DNA of 64,000 bases, taken from contig CM019066.1 of NCBI GenBank assembly GCA_009667805.1, forward strand, positions 1,426,001-1,490,000. The letters run 5' to 3'. Within the stretch, counting starts at the first letter, position 1. The number at the start of each line of letters is the position of its first letter. This document shows positions 1-10,429 of this stretch, one piece after another. Under the pieces are notes generated by a model. It had not been told where the DNA came from. It saw only the letters and a program-made list of their open reading frames with translations, and did not search any database. This DNA is from Leptobrachium leishanense (taxonomy: Eukaryota; Chordata; Amphibia; Anura; Megophryidae). The translations under genes and the position numbers were made by a program.

Positions 1-20
1 CCTTTCTCTGAATAATCCTG
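1..20. mobile_element. Right terminus of a family A MITE cut by the window edge
   Basis: The first 20 bases match the right end of the CAGGGTTATTCAGAGA family (consensus right end CTCTCTGAATAACCCTG). The rest of the copy lies before the window. A single T separates it from the next copy. Confidence 0.55.
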
Positions 21-21
21 T

Positions 22-366
22 CAGGGTTATTCAGAGAAAGGTGAAACTCAGGAGAATGACTGGAGAAGTGAAAATTCTAGGTCAAAATAGCCAAACCAGA
101 AAAATTCTCCCATTTATCTCACTTTCCAAATCGGCTATTTGGTCTAGATTGTTCTCTTCTGCCAGTTCTCCTGGCTTTCACCTCTCTTTCAGGGTTGTTC
201 AGAGAAAGGTGAAAACCAGGAGAATGGCAGGAAAAGAGAACAATCTGGACCAAATAGCCGATTTGGAAAGTGAGATAAATGGGAGAATCTCTTGTTTGGC
301 TATTTTGACCTAGAATTTTCACTTCTCCAGTCATTCTCCTGAGTTTCACCTCTCTGAATAACCCTG
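22..366. mobile_element. Two family A MITEs fused head-to-head as a 345-bp inverted repeat
   Basis: One copy (22 to about 189, + orientation) loses its last bases where a second copy (190-366, opposite orientation) begins. Both share the terminal motif CAGGGTTRTTCAGAGAAAGG and the internal block with AAATAGCC and TTTATCTCACTTTCC. Because the second copy is the reverse complement of the first, both strands encode near-identical spurious peptides. Single copies are about 181 bp. Family A is a short, non-coding DNA transposon with terminal inverted repeats (TIRs). A 3-bp TSD (TAT, TGT) at other copies in this window hints at PIF/Harbinger-type integration, but the superfamily is inference. Confidence 0.75.
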
Positions 367-404
367 ATAGTCATAAAACACAATCGGCCACAATACTCAG
401 CCAC

Positions 405-470
405 TAATTGGGTTAGTCGAGACTCATGGGAAATGTAGTTCAAAAACAACTGGATGGCAAAGGTTGTTTA
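405..470 (-). repeat. Fragment of family G short repeat with ACTACA..TCCCATGA motif
   Basis: The reverse strand reads GAACTACATTTCCCATGAG. The block continuing through CAACTGGATGGCAAAGGTTG matches copies at 31,405-31,555, 42,497-42,618 and 54,521-54,606. A family B element has inserted directly after it at 471. Confidence 0.5.
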
Positions 471-1330
471 CAGGGTTATCCAAAGAGATCCGAATGGCTG
501 GAGAAAGGTAACCGAACGCTGAAAATCAGCGTTCATTACCTTTCCTGGCCATTCGTCTATCCAGAGAGCAGGCAATTCACCAAATCCTGGCGAATTGCCT
601 GCACATACAGTGCCTGTTTGTTGCCTGTTTGAGGGCAGTGAAATCCCCATGAAAAAGCACTGCTTTGGCTATTCAGAGAACACAAACCAGCAGTGAAAGG
701 TTCCCGAAATGCCCTGTTGTTCGGTGGTTTAATTCAGCAAGTTTTTTCAGGAGAATCCATAGGCTTCAATGTTAAAAATATTCCCGTTTTAATTCAATAT
801 CTAATAAACCGTTCATTATAAAATTCTGCAGCAAAGAGTCTCTTTAGTTATAGATTTGTTTTTAGGATATTTTAAGCATTTTCCTGGTTTTTTTTGTTAC
901 TTATTTTTTCTGTACTAGCCCTTTTTACATATGAGGTCCAGGGAATGATAATAAATTTCATACATTTTCGCTCAGTAGTTTCTTTGCAAACAGCGTTTCA
1001 CTTTTCAAACATTCAAGCAAACTGTTTTGCTAATTTATTCACTCCATTCGTCTGCGGTGTTGGCTTTTTCCGGCGGCTTCGCTGCATGTGATCGTCTCCT
1101 GCTCGGCTTTTTCCAGCGGGTAATCTAGATTTTTTTGCGGGTTTTCGGCGTGCATTCGCCGGGTTTTGCCATTAGTTTTCGGCGACCTTTCCCTGCAATT
1201 CGGGGACCCTGTGGTGCTTGCTGAATACACCGCAGGGTTGCCGAACTGGGAATCGTCAAAACAAACCGAATTGAAGAGAACGAAAAGTCACCGAACGTGC
1301 AGTGACTTTGATTCTCTTTGAATTACCCTG
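471..1330 (-). mobile_element. Family B non-autonomous DNA transposon, about 860 bp
   Basis: The ends are CAGGGTTATCCAAAGAGATC and a diverged ATTACCCTG. Just inside each end is a hairpin: AAAGGTAACCGAACGCTGA with its complement at one end, and AAAAGTCACCGAACGTGCAG with its partner at the other. The interior carries the family blocks CTGCAGCAAAGAGTCTC and AAACAGCGTTTCACTTTT. It is oriented opposite to the copies at 46,329 and 47,579. No transposase is encoded. The terminal bases resemble family A, so the two probably use the same enzyme. Confidence 0.75.
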
Positions 1331-1357
1331 ATTGTAATGATATATTTAGGTTGAATG

Positions 1358-1401
1358 TGTGAGAGTGTGTGCGTGTGTATATATGCATAAGGGTGCGCGT
1401 G

Positions 1402-1440
<39 letters not shown>

Positions 1441-1446
1441 CACATA
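1358..1446. repeat. Simple repeats (GT)n, (AT)n and (CATA)n
   Basis: There are runs of alternating GT, then an uninterrupted AT run near 1,400-1,425, then repeated ACATAC. It is low-complexity DNA with no coding signal. Confidence 0.9.
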
Positions 1447-1499
1447 ATTTTTTTTCATGTGTTTGAGCTTTTGGGTGCACACCCTAATGCAATAGACTG

Positions 1500-2338
1500 C
1501 GCACGCCTATGAGCCAGGCCATCAGGTACCACCGAATCTGTTCGGACACTGGGGACAGGGATAAACACTTGAGCAACTATCTGCATCATTCCAGCGGAAG
1601 GGCTACAAGGATAGGACAATCTCTTAAAAAAATCAAATCTGCCCTGAAAACACTGCGCGAACAGCTGTTGCGCTACTAAGAAAAGAAAAACACCACACGG
1701 ATCCCTCTAGTTGTCTCCTACAACCCAACTCTAGAGGGAATTCGCAAAATCATCAAAGATCTGCAGCCACTGGTCACAGAGGACCCTGCGCTCAAAGAAA
1801 TATTCCCACAGTCCCCCTTACTAGCATTCAAGCAACCCCCCAACCTGAGGCAAAAACTGGTCCGCAGCAAACTCACACAGGAACAGGACAACATACAGAA
1901 TGGGACCAAAAGCTGCAAACTGTGCCAACATATATGTGACAGCAGCACTGCACAGCACAGCACAACAACGCCACACACAACATCAAGGGCTCGTACCTTT
2001 GCATGTCTGCAAATGTGGTATATATGATCCAGTGCACGGCGTGTGATAAGGGCTGCTATATTGGTGAAACCAGCCTTAAACTAAATCTCAGGATGAACCA
2101 GCACAGACACTCCATCAGGAACCACCAGGAAAATACATATTGTACCCCGGTGGGACATCACTTCAATCTAGCGGGCCACTCCATCCAAAACCTCAGAATT
2201 AAAATCCTCAAAGGCCATTTTAAAGATCACCGGGAACGCAAAACATATGAAATGAAAATGATCACATATTTCAACAGTATAAAACAAGGACTTAATGTAG
2301 ATTCAGGTTTTTTAACCCACTATAATAACATCACATAA
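1500..2338 (+). pseudogene. Penelope-like retroelement, C-terminal RT region plus GIY-YIG endonuclease (broken)
   Basis: Translation of 1,500-1,680 gives a post-RT region containing SQAIRYHRICS, then an in-frame stop. From 1,705 a second block reads VVSYNPTLEGIRKII and PNLRQKLVRSKL, the linker typical of Penelope-like elements. It is followed by Cys-rich CKLCQHIC. A one-base frameshift near 1,970 leads into NVVYMIQCTACDKGCYIGET and LRMNQHRHSIRN, which is a GIY-YIG nuclease domain. The frame ends at 2,338. In Penelope elements the RT copies the RNA at the nick made by the nuclease. The copy is 5'-truncated, with at least one stop and one frameshift, so it is dead. The ATG at 2,003 is not a genuine start. 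The Neptune clade is suggested by the frog context only. Confidence 0.8.
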
Positions 2339-2765
2339 TATTCATAATTCTGGTTGGGGCTTGGTTTTCTCTCTCCTGCTTTTTTATTTTTTTGTCTTTT
2401 TTCTTATTTTTCTGTGTCTTCCCCATACTCACTGTTTTGTGGGGGGGTTTTTGTCCTTTCACTTTCCTTTTGAAGTGGTTATGATCTTATCACTGTTGTC
2501 TTATGTGCCTTAGACACTTAAATGTTTTTTTTGCTGTTTCCCCCCCCCTTTTTTTTTCTTTCCCCCCTCTGACCATGCCATTTGGCGATGTACAACATCT
2601 AACACCCCCAACTGTGCGCCCGATGAATGTCCCAATGTTTAATTCTATTATTCTGATCAGTAAGCTTCTAGACCTGACGAAGGGAGGATCACTCTCGAAA
2701 GCTTGTATTTTAAATGTAACGTTAGTCCAATAAAAAAGGTATCACTACAGACTGCTATACTCGTG
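2339..2765 (+). mobile_element. 3' untranslated tail of the Penelope-like element
   Basis: Non-coding sequence continues to the shared 3' signature CGAAAGCTTGTATTTTAAAT and CCAATAAAAAAGGTATC, ending at a long AT run. The same tail occurs at 15,535-16,487 (interrupted) and 34,925-35,090. A CTGACGA...GAAA arrangement at 2,674-2,700 is discussed in the findings. Confidence 0.7.
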
Positions 2766-2766
<1 letters not shown>

Positions 2767-2816
<50 letters not shown>

Positions 2817-2820
2817 ATGG
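2767..2820. repeat. (AT)n microsatellite after the Penelope tail
   Basis: An uninterrupted AT run of more than 40 bases directly abuts the retroelement 3' end. The shorter copy at 35,080 also ends in an AT run. Confidence 0.9.
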
Positions 2821-2830
2821 TGATATATAT

Positions 2831-3185
2831 TGTAATAAAGCCACTGCAGAGACCAGATAAATGTTGGAAGGGTTGTTTAATTTTTCCCAGCAACAGTTGC
2901 ACAAGCAGAGTGTCCAAATGAAAATAACAAAGTGCAAATTAAATCCTACTCCCTTAATTCAGGGTCTAACTAAACAATAGGTCTTCCCTCTCTAGCAATA
3001 CTGGGCAGCTGAGCTGCTTACCAGACAAATCATCAACAGAAAAAGTATGAGTTTCACTTCCCTCAGCATTCAGGGCTTTTGCTCCTCCTTTGATGGTCCA
3101 TCCCAGCCAAATACTGCATTCCCATGGAGAACCACAACACCTTATAAAGGCTTCCCTTGTGTAGTGGGGAATTCTGGGTAAGACA
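2831..3185 (-). mobile_element. Possible solo LTR
   Basis: Read on the minus strand, the segment begins TG (TGTCTTACCCAG), has a TATA-like CCTTTATAAGG, an ATTAAA signal, and ends CTTTATTACA. The length of about 355 bp suits an LTR. I could not find a matching 4-6 bp TSD or any internal retroviral coding sequence, so this call is tentative and the outer border on the TG side is uncertain. Confidence 0.3.
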
Positions 3186-3880
3186 TGCAAATGAAGTCCA
3201 CAATTCTTCACTTTCTTACATCCAAAGGACACACCATATGCCAGTGCAGTGCCTTATTAGATGGCTTCAAGCATAGGCCCAGGGTATACAAGAAGACACA
3301 AGCAGCTCCTGGACACGCTTTCCAGGCTTTGTATCCAGGTGACCCAACCTAAATGCATCCATTGTGACCCCATTCCCAGCATTCATCTTAGTGTTTCGAT
3401 GGATTGACTGGGAGGACCACATGATGAAACGTACTTTTAACGCATGTTACAACGGACGTGGATTTTACCTCCCCGTGGAAGCTCTACAGTGAACGTCAGA
3501 TGGAGGGTCATCCATAGGAGGCTCGCTCTTTGTACAGATGTGTGCACAGTGAGGTGGCCACACGGGTCTCCAAGCAGAAAGAACGGCCAATCTCACTGAC
3601 ATTATTGTCGCATTAGTATACCTCCGTGTGGCCCCAGCCTCAGACCTCTCCATCAGGAAACAGGTCTGTGCTTGTTGCTACATAAACATTTTGGGAAAGG
3701 TCCTGGTTTTAGAAATTCCTTGTTGGATCTCCAGGTGTTTTTCTCCCGGTGGGTGCCTGGGGTTTTAGTGTGACAAAAAAACAAGTGGAAGCAAACCAGG
3801 AGAGATACGAGATGTGCAAATAATTTTGCTTCCATATCAAGATTTTACCTCATTGTGGAAGCGGTTACATACAGGGTTAT
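3186..3880. other. No recognisable feature
   Basis: The open frames here are short and without motifs. I see no tandem structure or terminal repeats. Confidence 0.6.
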
Positions 3881-3884
3881 TATT

Positions 3885-4020
3885 ATTATTGTCATTTATA
3901 TAGCGCCAACAGTTTCCGCAGCGCTTTACAATAACCAAAGGGAACGAGATACAGATAAACGGACATAGGATGGAAACAAGAGGTGTAGAGTGCCCTGCTC
4001 ATAGGAGCTTACAGTCTAGA
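3885..4020 (-). repeat. Family D interspersed repeat (GCGCCAAC..CCGCAGCGC), minus
   Basis: TTTATATAGCGCCAACAG is followed by CCGCAGCGCTTTACAAT and ends GGAGCTTACAGTCTAGA. This is the reverse complement of the 3' end seen at 10,050-10,425, 15,301-15,430 and 62,100-62,330. The family is abundant in frog genomes. Its class (LINE 3' end or SINE) is inferred from the better-preserved copy at 10,050. Confidence 0.7.
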
Positions 4021-4025
4021 GGGAT

Positions 4026-4207
4026 TGGGGTTATTCAGAGAAAGGTGATACTTTGGAGAGCTTTTGGAGAAGTGACAATTCTAGGTCAAAATAGCCAAAC
4101 CAGAAAAATTCTCTAATTTATCTCACTTTCCAAATCAGCTATTTTGACCTAGTATATTCGCTCCTCCGAACGTTCTCCAGAGTTTCACCGTTCTCTGAAT
4201 AACCCTG
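4026..4207 (+). mobile_element. Family A MITE
   Basis: The ends are GGGGTTATTCAGAGAAAGGTG and CTCTGAATAACCCTG, with the family interior CTAGGTCAAAATAGCC. This copy is more diverged near the right end than its siblings. It follows directly on the family D repeat. Confidence 0.8.
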
Positions 4208-4974
4208 CTAGTGTGCAACGCAACGCAGTGCAGCTTTGACCATGACATGCGCTCACTGGCATCTTTCGTTTCATGGTTATGACAGAACCTAAAGAAATCA
4301 AAGTCTTTGCCTTCGTATTCTGTTTACACTGAAAAAATGAAAATGATGTAAAATAAAATATATGGCGCAAATGATACATAATCAACATAAAAACAAAACC
4401 GGTCCCATTAGGAGCCAGTAGGTACTGGTGATTGTCCGCCACGGCTTTTGAGTTTTCTGGCTGCTGGCCTAGAAAACCTGTCTATTATATGTTGGTAAAC
4501 AGTGTGACAAGGGCATGTTATTTGCTGAAGGAGTTCCGAATGGGGTTTAGGAAGTGTCTTCCACTCCTGTTTGCTCCAGCAATCGAGACACCGATCATTT
4601 TGTTAAAGGCCAACTGAAAACAAGTACAAACAGAAGATAAGCTCTCAACAAAACTCACCCTGCACTTCAAAGGCGCGGCATTGAATATTAACCACAAAAA
4701 CCACATTAACGGTGTTAAGAGACAGACAGCATGCCTGGAACACAGGTACAACCTTTATACTTGTCCAATCCAGGTACAGCAGGGAGTCTGGAATGGCAGG
4801 ACATCCTACGGAAAAGACGCAAGAAAAATAATGCGAGAAAAAAGACGCGAGAAAAATGTTGCCAACATAAAAAAAAAGAATGGAAAAAAAAAGTTGCAAA
4901 AAAATAAAAGACTATCCAAGTCTGTGGTGTCTGAAAACTATGCCTGCTCCAATTCGGATCCATCCAAAGACTAT
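4208..4974. other. No recognisable feature
   Basis: Moderately AT-rich sequence with A-rich runs around 4,860-4,915. No motif-bearing frame and no terminal repeats were found. Confidence 0.6.
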
Positions 4975-5155
4975 CAGGGTTATTCAGAGAGAGGTGAAAC
5001 TCAGGAGAATATCTGGAGAAGTGAAAATTCTAGGTCAAAATAGCCAAACCAGAAATTTTTTCCCATTTATCTCACTTTCCAAATTGGCTATTTTGTCTAG
5101 ATTGTTCTCTTCTCCTGCCATTCTCCTGGTTTTCACCTCTCTCTGAATAACCCTG
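4975..5155 (+). mobile_element. Family A MITE
   Basis: This 181-bp copy runs from CAGGGTTATTCAGAGAGAGG to CTCTCTGAATAACCCTG. It is flanked by TAT on the left and TAA on the right, an imperfect 3-bp TSD. Confidence 0.85.
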
Positions 5156-5653
5156 TAAGTCTGTTCCATATGGACTTGTACGAAAATGTTGTCTGCTCCA
5201 ATGTGGACGCATCGCTTGGTGTCGGTTTTCCGAAGCGTTTTACAAAACTGAGCAGAAATAATTTGGCACTACTGAAAATTTCAGATTGCTCCCGAATTGG
5301 ACTGTTTACGGACTTTATCACTTTCTAGGGTTGGGGTTAACCCTAACCTTAAATGTTACCCTAAAACTAACACCACTATCATGTCAAAAGTAAAATCAAA
5401 AAGTAACAATTTAAAAATAAATGTAATAACGGTCCAATTTGAGAGCAATTGAAATTTTCGAGTAGATATGAAATTTTGTTGATTGCTCCTGAAAAATTCT
5501 TCAGAAAACTACACGAGATGTCGCTTTGGGGTGCCTCCAAGTTGGAGCGGATTTTTTTTTAGTCAGTGACACTTTTATTGAATTTTTTTTTGCAAGCAAC
5601 CATGTGCAGGCTCCATTTCTATAGCAAATCGAATGGCAGAGATCAGACACATT
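5156..5653. other. No gene; short telomere-like GGTTAACCCTAACC patch
   Basis: Around 5,330-5,350 the sequence GGGTTGGGGTTAACCCTAACC resembles a degenerate telomeric repeat palindrome, but only about two units are present. The rest is unremarkable AT-rich DNA. Confidence 0.5.
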
Positions 5654-6482
5654 GGGAGTTATTCAGAGACATTTCGGTGCTCTCGCATTCCCCGAATCAA
5701 ATTTCCCCACCCTGCGGTGAATTCAGCATTCACCGCAGGGTCCCCGAGGTGCAGGGAATCGGCGGCCGAATGCTGCCACAAACCCACTGCAAACCCATCG
5801 CCTGACACCGCCACCCCAAAGAACATCCGCCGCAAACCCGCCGAACATCCGCCGCAAACTCGCGGACTGCCGCTAAAAGCAGCCGACAAGTTGCCAGACG
5901 GGTAAAAAAAACAAAAAACAATACGATTGATAGTGTCAAAAGTGAAACGCTGTTTGCAAAAAAACTACTGAACGAAAATGCCTGGAATTTACATATAAAG
6001 TGATATGTGATAATAAAAAGGCCTGTTACAGAAAAAAGAAAAAAACGCTATTAAAAAAAATGGAAAAAAAATTCTGAAAAATGCTGAAAAGATCCTAAAA
6101 AATCATTAAATAAAGACTTTTTACTGCAGATTAATAGAATAAACATTTTATTAGATATGGAATAAAACCGGGAATATTTTTAACATTGAAGCCTATGGGA
6201 TTCGCTTGAATAAACCTGCCGAATGAAACCACCGAACAGCAGGGCACTTCGACAACTTTTCTCTGCTGTTCGGCGTCTCTGAATAGATTAACCATTGCTT
6301 CTTTATGGGGGATTTCACTGCCTTCGAACAGGCATAGTACTAGCTGACAGTTCGCAAAAAATTTGGCAAACTGCCTGCTCTCTGAATAGCCAAATGGCCC
6401 CGAAATGTCACCGTATGGGAAAATTCACTGTTCAGTGACATTTCGATTTCGGGGCCAGATCGCCTCTCTCTGAATCACTCCT
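5654..6482 (+). mobile_element. Family B-like DNA transposon, diverged copy
   Basis: The termini are GGGAGTTATTCAGAGACATT and CTCTCTCTGAATCACTCC. Just inside the left end, CCCTGCGGTGAATTCAGCAT pairs with TTCACCGCAGGG. The interior shares AAAAGTGAAACGCTGTTTGC, AAAGGCCTGTTACAG and GAAGCCTATGGGATTCGC with other family B copies. It is about 829 bp and non-coding. Confidence 0.7.
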
Positions 6483-6565
6483 ATTGTCTACGTGAAGGGA
6501 CATGGTGGCATGAGGTAGATGGTACAAAGTTCAACGAGGGCAAAAAGGTGAGTAAAATCATCTTA

Positions 6566-6993
6566 GGCTGGGGTCAGACGAACACAGTGCGAACGTGCGT
6601 TTAGCCACACTTTATTATGGCCGTGGTAGCAGCAAATGACGCCCAACGCAGGCCCACACACGAAGTACGGCCGCACAAAAGTTTGTCCTGGGCAACGCAA
6701 GCGACAAACGAACGCATTTTTGCAAGAACGTCGAACTGCTAGTACTGACGTACAGAGTGCGCTGCGTCCGCATAGCGGCATGTGTGTGTGATTAGGAGAC
6801 GTCAGACGCTGCTCATGTCCGGCCAACATAACGTCCAGACACCCAAAGTTTCCTGGTTTGGATCCGTAAAAAATCATGGCTGAAATTGCGCATCATATGA
6901 CCGCTATCGCGTATTCCGTGAAAAAATGCATTCGGACGCATCAACGCACTTTTTGACGGTAGACGTGAAAAATGCATTTGTCTGACCCTAGCC
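6566..6993 (+). mobile_element. Family C Harbinger-like MITE (GGCTRGGGTCAGACG TIR)
   Basis: This 428-bp CpG-rich element has long TIRs, GGCTGGGGTCAGACGAAC and the partner TTTGTCTGACCCTAGCC. It is flanked by TTA and TAA. The interior includes GTACTGACGTACAGAGTGCG and GAAAAAATGCATTCGGACGC. Siblings lie at 42,639, 48,939 and 53,706; the last gives a clean TAA TSD. It has no coding capacity. Confidence 0.85.
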
Positions 6994-7670
6994 TAAAACA
7001 AGAATCTTTTTTTTATTTTTTAAGGTATAGGGTTGTCAGCAGCAACTGCCCGATTTAAAGGCAAAAAACAAGCTGTATTTTTTAATAAAGTATCCCTTTA
7101 CTGTATTGCAGGTGACAGGGTCCAGTCCGTAGTCTAGTGTTCATAAAGACACAAACTCAAAATTCTTGGAATGTCTGAAATCTGCAACAATCCCTCCCAG
7201 TCCCAGATAACATTTTTTGACCGATACATTTTTCAATAAACCCCAAAAGACTGTGATGACTTTTATTCAAAGATTATCGTATCAACTGCCTTCCACACTC
7301 CTCTATACATGTCACTCAGGAAATCAAAATGTAGAGCTTAAAACTAAATTAAGTTTTACGTAACTGTGAAACTAGGACATGCGCGACTCAAGTCTAACGT
7401 TTCCTGTGGAAGGACAAACGTAATGTTTCACCCTGCAACTAAAAAGGCCAATGCATTAATCAGTGTCGAACAGATACCTCCATTGAAAGAAATGAATGTT
7501 ATTATCCTGTTATTGGCGGTGGGGGTCTACTTTTGAAGTCTCAGAATTACCATGATGCTTGATTGCTGCTACGCCAGACACACACAGTGTCAGTGCATCC
7601 TTGTGATTTTACTATCATGCGAGCGAGCTGCCATCGAGGAACACGGAGCCGCACAGTGCTCATAAAGGGG
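6994..7670. other. No recognisable feature
   Basis: Short frames without motifs; no repeats detected by eye. Confidence 0.6.
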
Positions 7671-7672
7671 AG

Positions 7673-7779
7673 CATGCTCCAGCAGATACAATTGGGGGCA
7701 TAAATCAAGTGAGGTGGGAATGGGGCATATATCAAATAAAATAGGAATGGGAGCATGACTCAAATGAAATGGAGGCATA
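7673..7779. repeat. Left part of a degenerate ~30-bp minisatellite split by Tc1
   Basis: Repeats of the form GGGGGCATAAATCAAGTGAG run up to the Tc1 terminus at 7,780 and resume after 9,420. The original array was therefore continuous. Confidence 0.7.
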
Positions 7780-9420
7780 CAGTTAGGTCCATATATATTT
7801 GGACACAGGCACAATTTTAGTTTTTTCAGGTATTTACCAAAATATATTCAAGCAATAGTTATATAATGGATATGGGCTTAAAGCGCACACTCTCAGGTTT
7901 AATTTGAGGGTATGTACATCCAAATTGGAGGAAGGGTTCAGGAATTACAGCTCTTAAGAGCAGCCAACCCCCCCCCCTTTTTCAAGGGACCAAACGTAAT
8001 TGGGCAATAGAATCAAAAGCCGTTTCATGGGCGGGTGTGGGCTACTCCATTATTAATTAAACAGGTAAAAGGTCTGGAGTTGATTCTACTTAAGTGTGAT
8101 ATTTGCATTTGCAATCTATTGCTGTGAACCTACATCATGCGTTCACAGGAGATGTCCATGCAAGTGAAACAGGCCATTGTAAGGCTTCAAAAACAAAACA
8201 AATCCATCAGAGAGAGATAGCAGCAACATTAAGAGTGGCCAAATAAACAGTTTGGTACATTCTGAGGAAAGAAGAACGCACTGGTGAGCTCAGCAACATA
8301 AAAAAGGCCTGGACGTGCACTGAAGACAACAGTGGTGGATGATCGCAGCATCCTCTCTATGGTAAAGAAAAACCCATTCACAACATCCAGACAGGTGCAG
8401 GACACTCTCCAGGAGGTGGACGTATCATTGTCAAAGTCTACAATCACGAGAAGACTTCATGAGAGCAAATACAGAGGGTTCACCACAAGGTGCAAACCAT
8501 TCATAAGCCTGAAGAATAGAAAAGCCAGAGTAGACTTTCCCAAAAAAACATCTTAAAAAGCCAGACCAGTTCTGTAAAAGCATTCTTTGGACAGATGAAA
8601 CTAAGATTAATCTGCACCACAATGACAGGAAGAAAAAAGTGTGGAGAAGGTTTGGAACAGCTTGTGATCCAAAGCACACAACATCATGTGTAAAACATGG
8701 TGGAGGCAGTGTGATGGCATGGGCATGCATGGCTTCAAGTGGCACTAGGTCATTGGTGTTTATTGAAGATGTGTCAGAAGCAGCCGGATGAATTCAGCAG
8801 TGTTTAGAGATATACTGTCTGCCCAGATCCAGCATGATGTAGCAAAGTTGATTGGACGGCGCGTCACAGTACAGTTGGAGAATGATCCAAAACACACTGC
8901 AAAAGAAACCCAGAAGTTTTTGAAGGAAAAGAAGTGGAATATTCTGCAATGGCTGAGTCAATCACCTGATCTCAACCCAATTGAGCAGCATTTCACTTGC
9001 TGAAGGCAAAAATAAAGGCAGAAAGTCTCATAAACAAAGAACAACTGAAGACAGCTGCAGTTAGAGCCTGGCAAAGCATCAGAAAGGAGGAAAACAAGTC
9101 TTTGGTAATGTCCATGGGTTCCAGACTTCAGACAGTCATTGCCAGTAACGGATTCTCAACAAAATATTAAAAAAGACCATTTTATTTATGATTATATTCA
9201 TTTGTCCAATTACATTTGAGCCCCTGAAAATGGGGAGGGGGGACTGTGAATAAAAGGTTTCAGTTCCTAAAATTTGTTCTTGATATTTATGTTCAACCCC
9301 TTGAATTAAAGCTGAAAGTCTGCGCCTCAAATTCATTTGGATTGTTTCGTTTTAATGTTATACTGGTGGCTCACAGAGCCAAAAAGTATGAAAATTGTGC
9401 CGATGTCAAAATATATATAA
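7780..9420 (+). mobile_element. Tc1-like transposon, nearly full length, inside a minisatellite
   Basis: The left TIR CAGTTAGGTCCATATATATT follows a TA. The right TIR is degenerate, GAAAATTGTGCCGATGTC followed by an AT run, and seems to have lost its last ~10 bases. The size of about 1.64 kb is normal for Tc1. Terminal sequence resembles the Passport-type Tc1 group known from fish; that subgroup is from memory. The same minisatellite flanks it on both sides. Confidence 0.85.
8137..9170 (+). pseudogene. Tc1 transposase pseudogene
   Basis: The likely start is the ATG at 8,137 (MRSQEMSMQVKQAIV), with the end at the TAA at 9,168. Readable blocks are an HTH region (SMVKKNPFTTSRQVQDTLQE and LSKSTITRRLHES), the first catalytic Asp in ILWTDETK, the second site reading LENDPKHT, and the final Glu in SPDLNPIEQ. 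In active Tc1 proteins the residue before NDPKH is Asp; here it is Glu. Several stops and frameshifts separate the blocks, for example after 8,200, at 8,556, near 8,790 and at 9,001. The protein cannot be made intact. Confidence 0.85.
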
Positions 9421-9745
9421 AACGAAATTTGAAAGTAGGTATAAATAAAATGAAATGGAAATGGGGGACTAAATAAAATAAAAAAGGGAATGGGGGCATA
9501 AACCAACTGATATGAGAAAATTAAATGGAGATGGGGCATAAATCTGCTGAAATGGGGATAGGGGAATAAATAAAATGAAACAGAAACGAGGGAATAAATA
9601 TTATTAAATGGGAATGGGGCATACCTAAAAGTAAATGGGATTTGGGGGCATAAATCAATGGGAATAGGGCATAATTAAAATGAAAAGGAGGGCATAAATA
9701 AAATTAAATGGGAATGGGGGTGTAAGTAAAATAGGAGTGTAGGCA
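9421..9745. repeat. Right part of the degenerate GGGGCATAAAT minisatellite
   Basis: About ten imperfect units of roughly 28-33 bp contain GGGGCATAAATCAA, AAATGAAATGG and GGAATGGGG. They match the short stretch before 7,780. Confidence 0.75.
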
Positions 9746-10049
9746 AAAAAGTGGAAATGCTTGCCTTTGCTGACAAAGTCATCCGGAGTAACGAGCAACA
9801 CAGATTATTTCTTGGGATGTTTGAGGAGCTCTAAGAAAGTGAGTCTTTCTATTCTTTGTATCACTTTTTTTTTTACATTTTCGGAAGTATTTTTTTTCTG
9901 TTGTAGTTAGATTTGCTATGCTAAGTTATGAGTGATATAATACTATACCTCTATTCTATATGTATACCATAATACTGTAAAATGGTTTGTTGGTCTGGCG
10001 GGTTAGAATTATAGCCCCCCCTCCTTTTGATATGTTCTGCGACTCACAA
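9746..10049. other. No recognisable feature
   Basis: AT-rich sequence with T runs near 9,865-9,895; nothing coding. Confidence 0.55.
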
Positions 10050-10425
10050 TGTCACAGCTGCCCCCTTTCTATGGTACTCCCTCCCCCGCAACATCAGACT
10101 CTCCTAATCTCTCCAGTCCTTCAAGAAGTCTCTGAAAACACATTACTTTAAAGAAGCCTTTTGGCTCACTCCATAATCCCCCATCGTTCATTTACTGCTC
10201 CATCTTTCCACACAACCCACATGCGCCCCAATACTTCATGCTCTCTACTCACCCTCACCTAGCGTGTCACCCCTCTCCTCTTAGATTGTAAGCTCTCGAG
10301 CAGGGTCCTCTCTCCTATTGTTCTGTGTGTAATGTGTATGTATATTTGTTATTCTGTCTCTCCTGTTGTACAGCGCTACAGAGCTTGTTGGCGCTTTATA
10401 AATGCTTGTAACTGTAACAGCAAAT
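10050..10425 (+). mobile_element. Family D repeat, longest copy; probable LINE 3' end
   Basis: A frame near 10,115-10,175 reads SFKKSLKTHYFKEAFW, which resembles the extreme C-terminus of LINE ORF2 proteins. It is followed by TTAGATTGTAAGCTCTCGAG, GTACAGCGCTACAGAG and the end GGCGCTTTATAAATG. Other copies in the window hold only the tail. The LINE assignment is inference from that short frame. Confidence 0.55.
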
Positions 10426-10429
10426 ATCG

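Noticed and set aside
41..349. Near-identical peptides encoded on both strands
   Set aside because: Explained by two inverted MITE copies, not by bidirectional genes.
2003..2338. Stand-alone GIY-YIG homing endonuclease gene
   Set aside because: The linker and RT remnants upstream and the shared 3' tail show that it is the end of a Penelope-like element.
5330..5350. Interstitial telomeric repeat
   Set aside because: Only about two imperfect TTAGGG-like units; 29,100-29,220 is similarly too degenerate.
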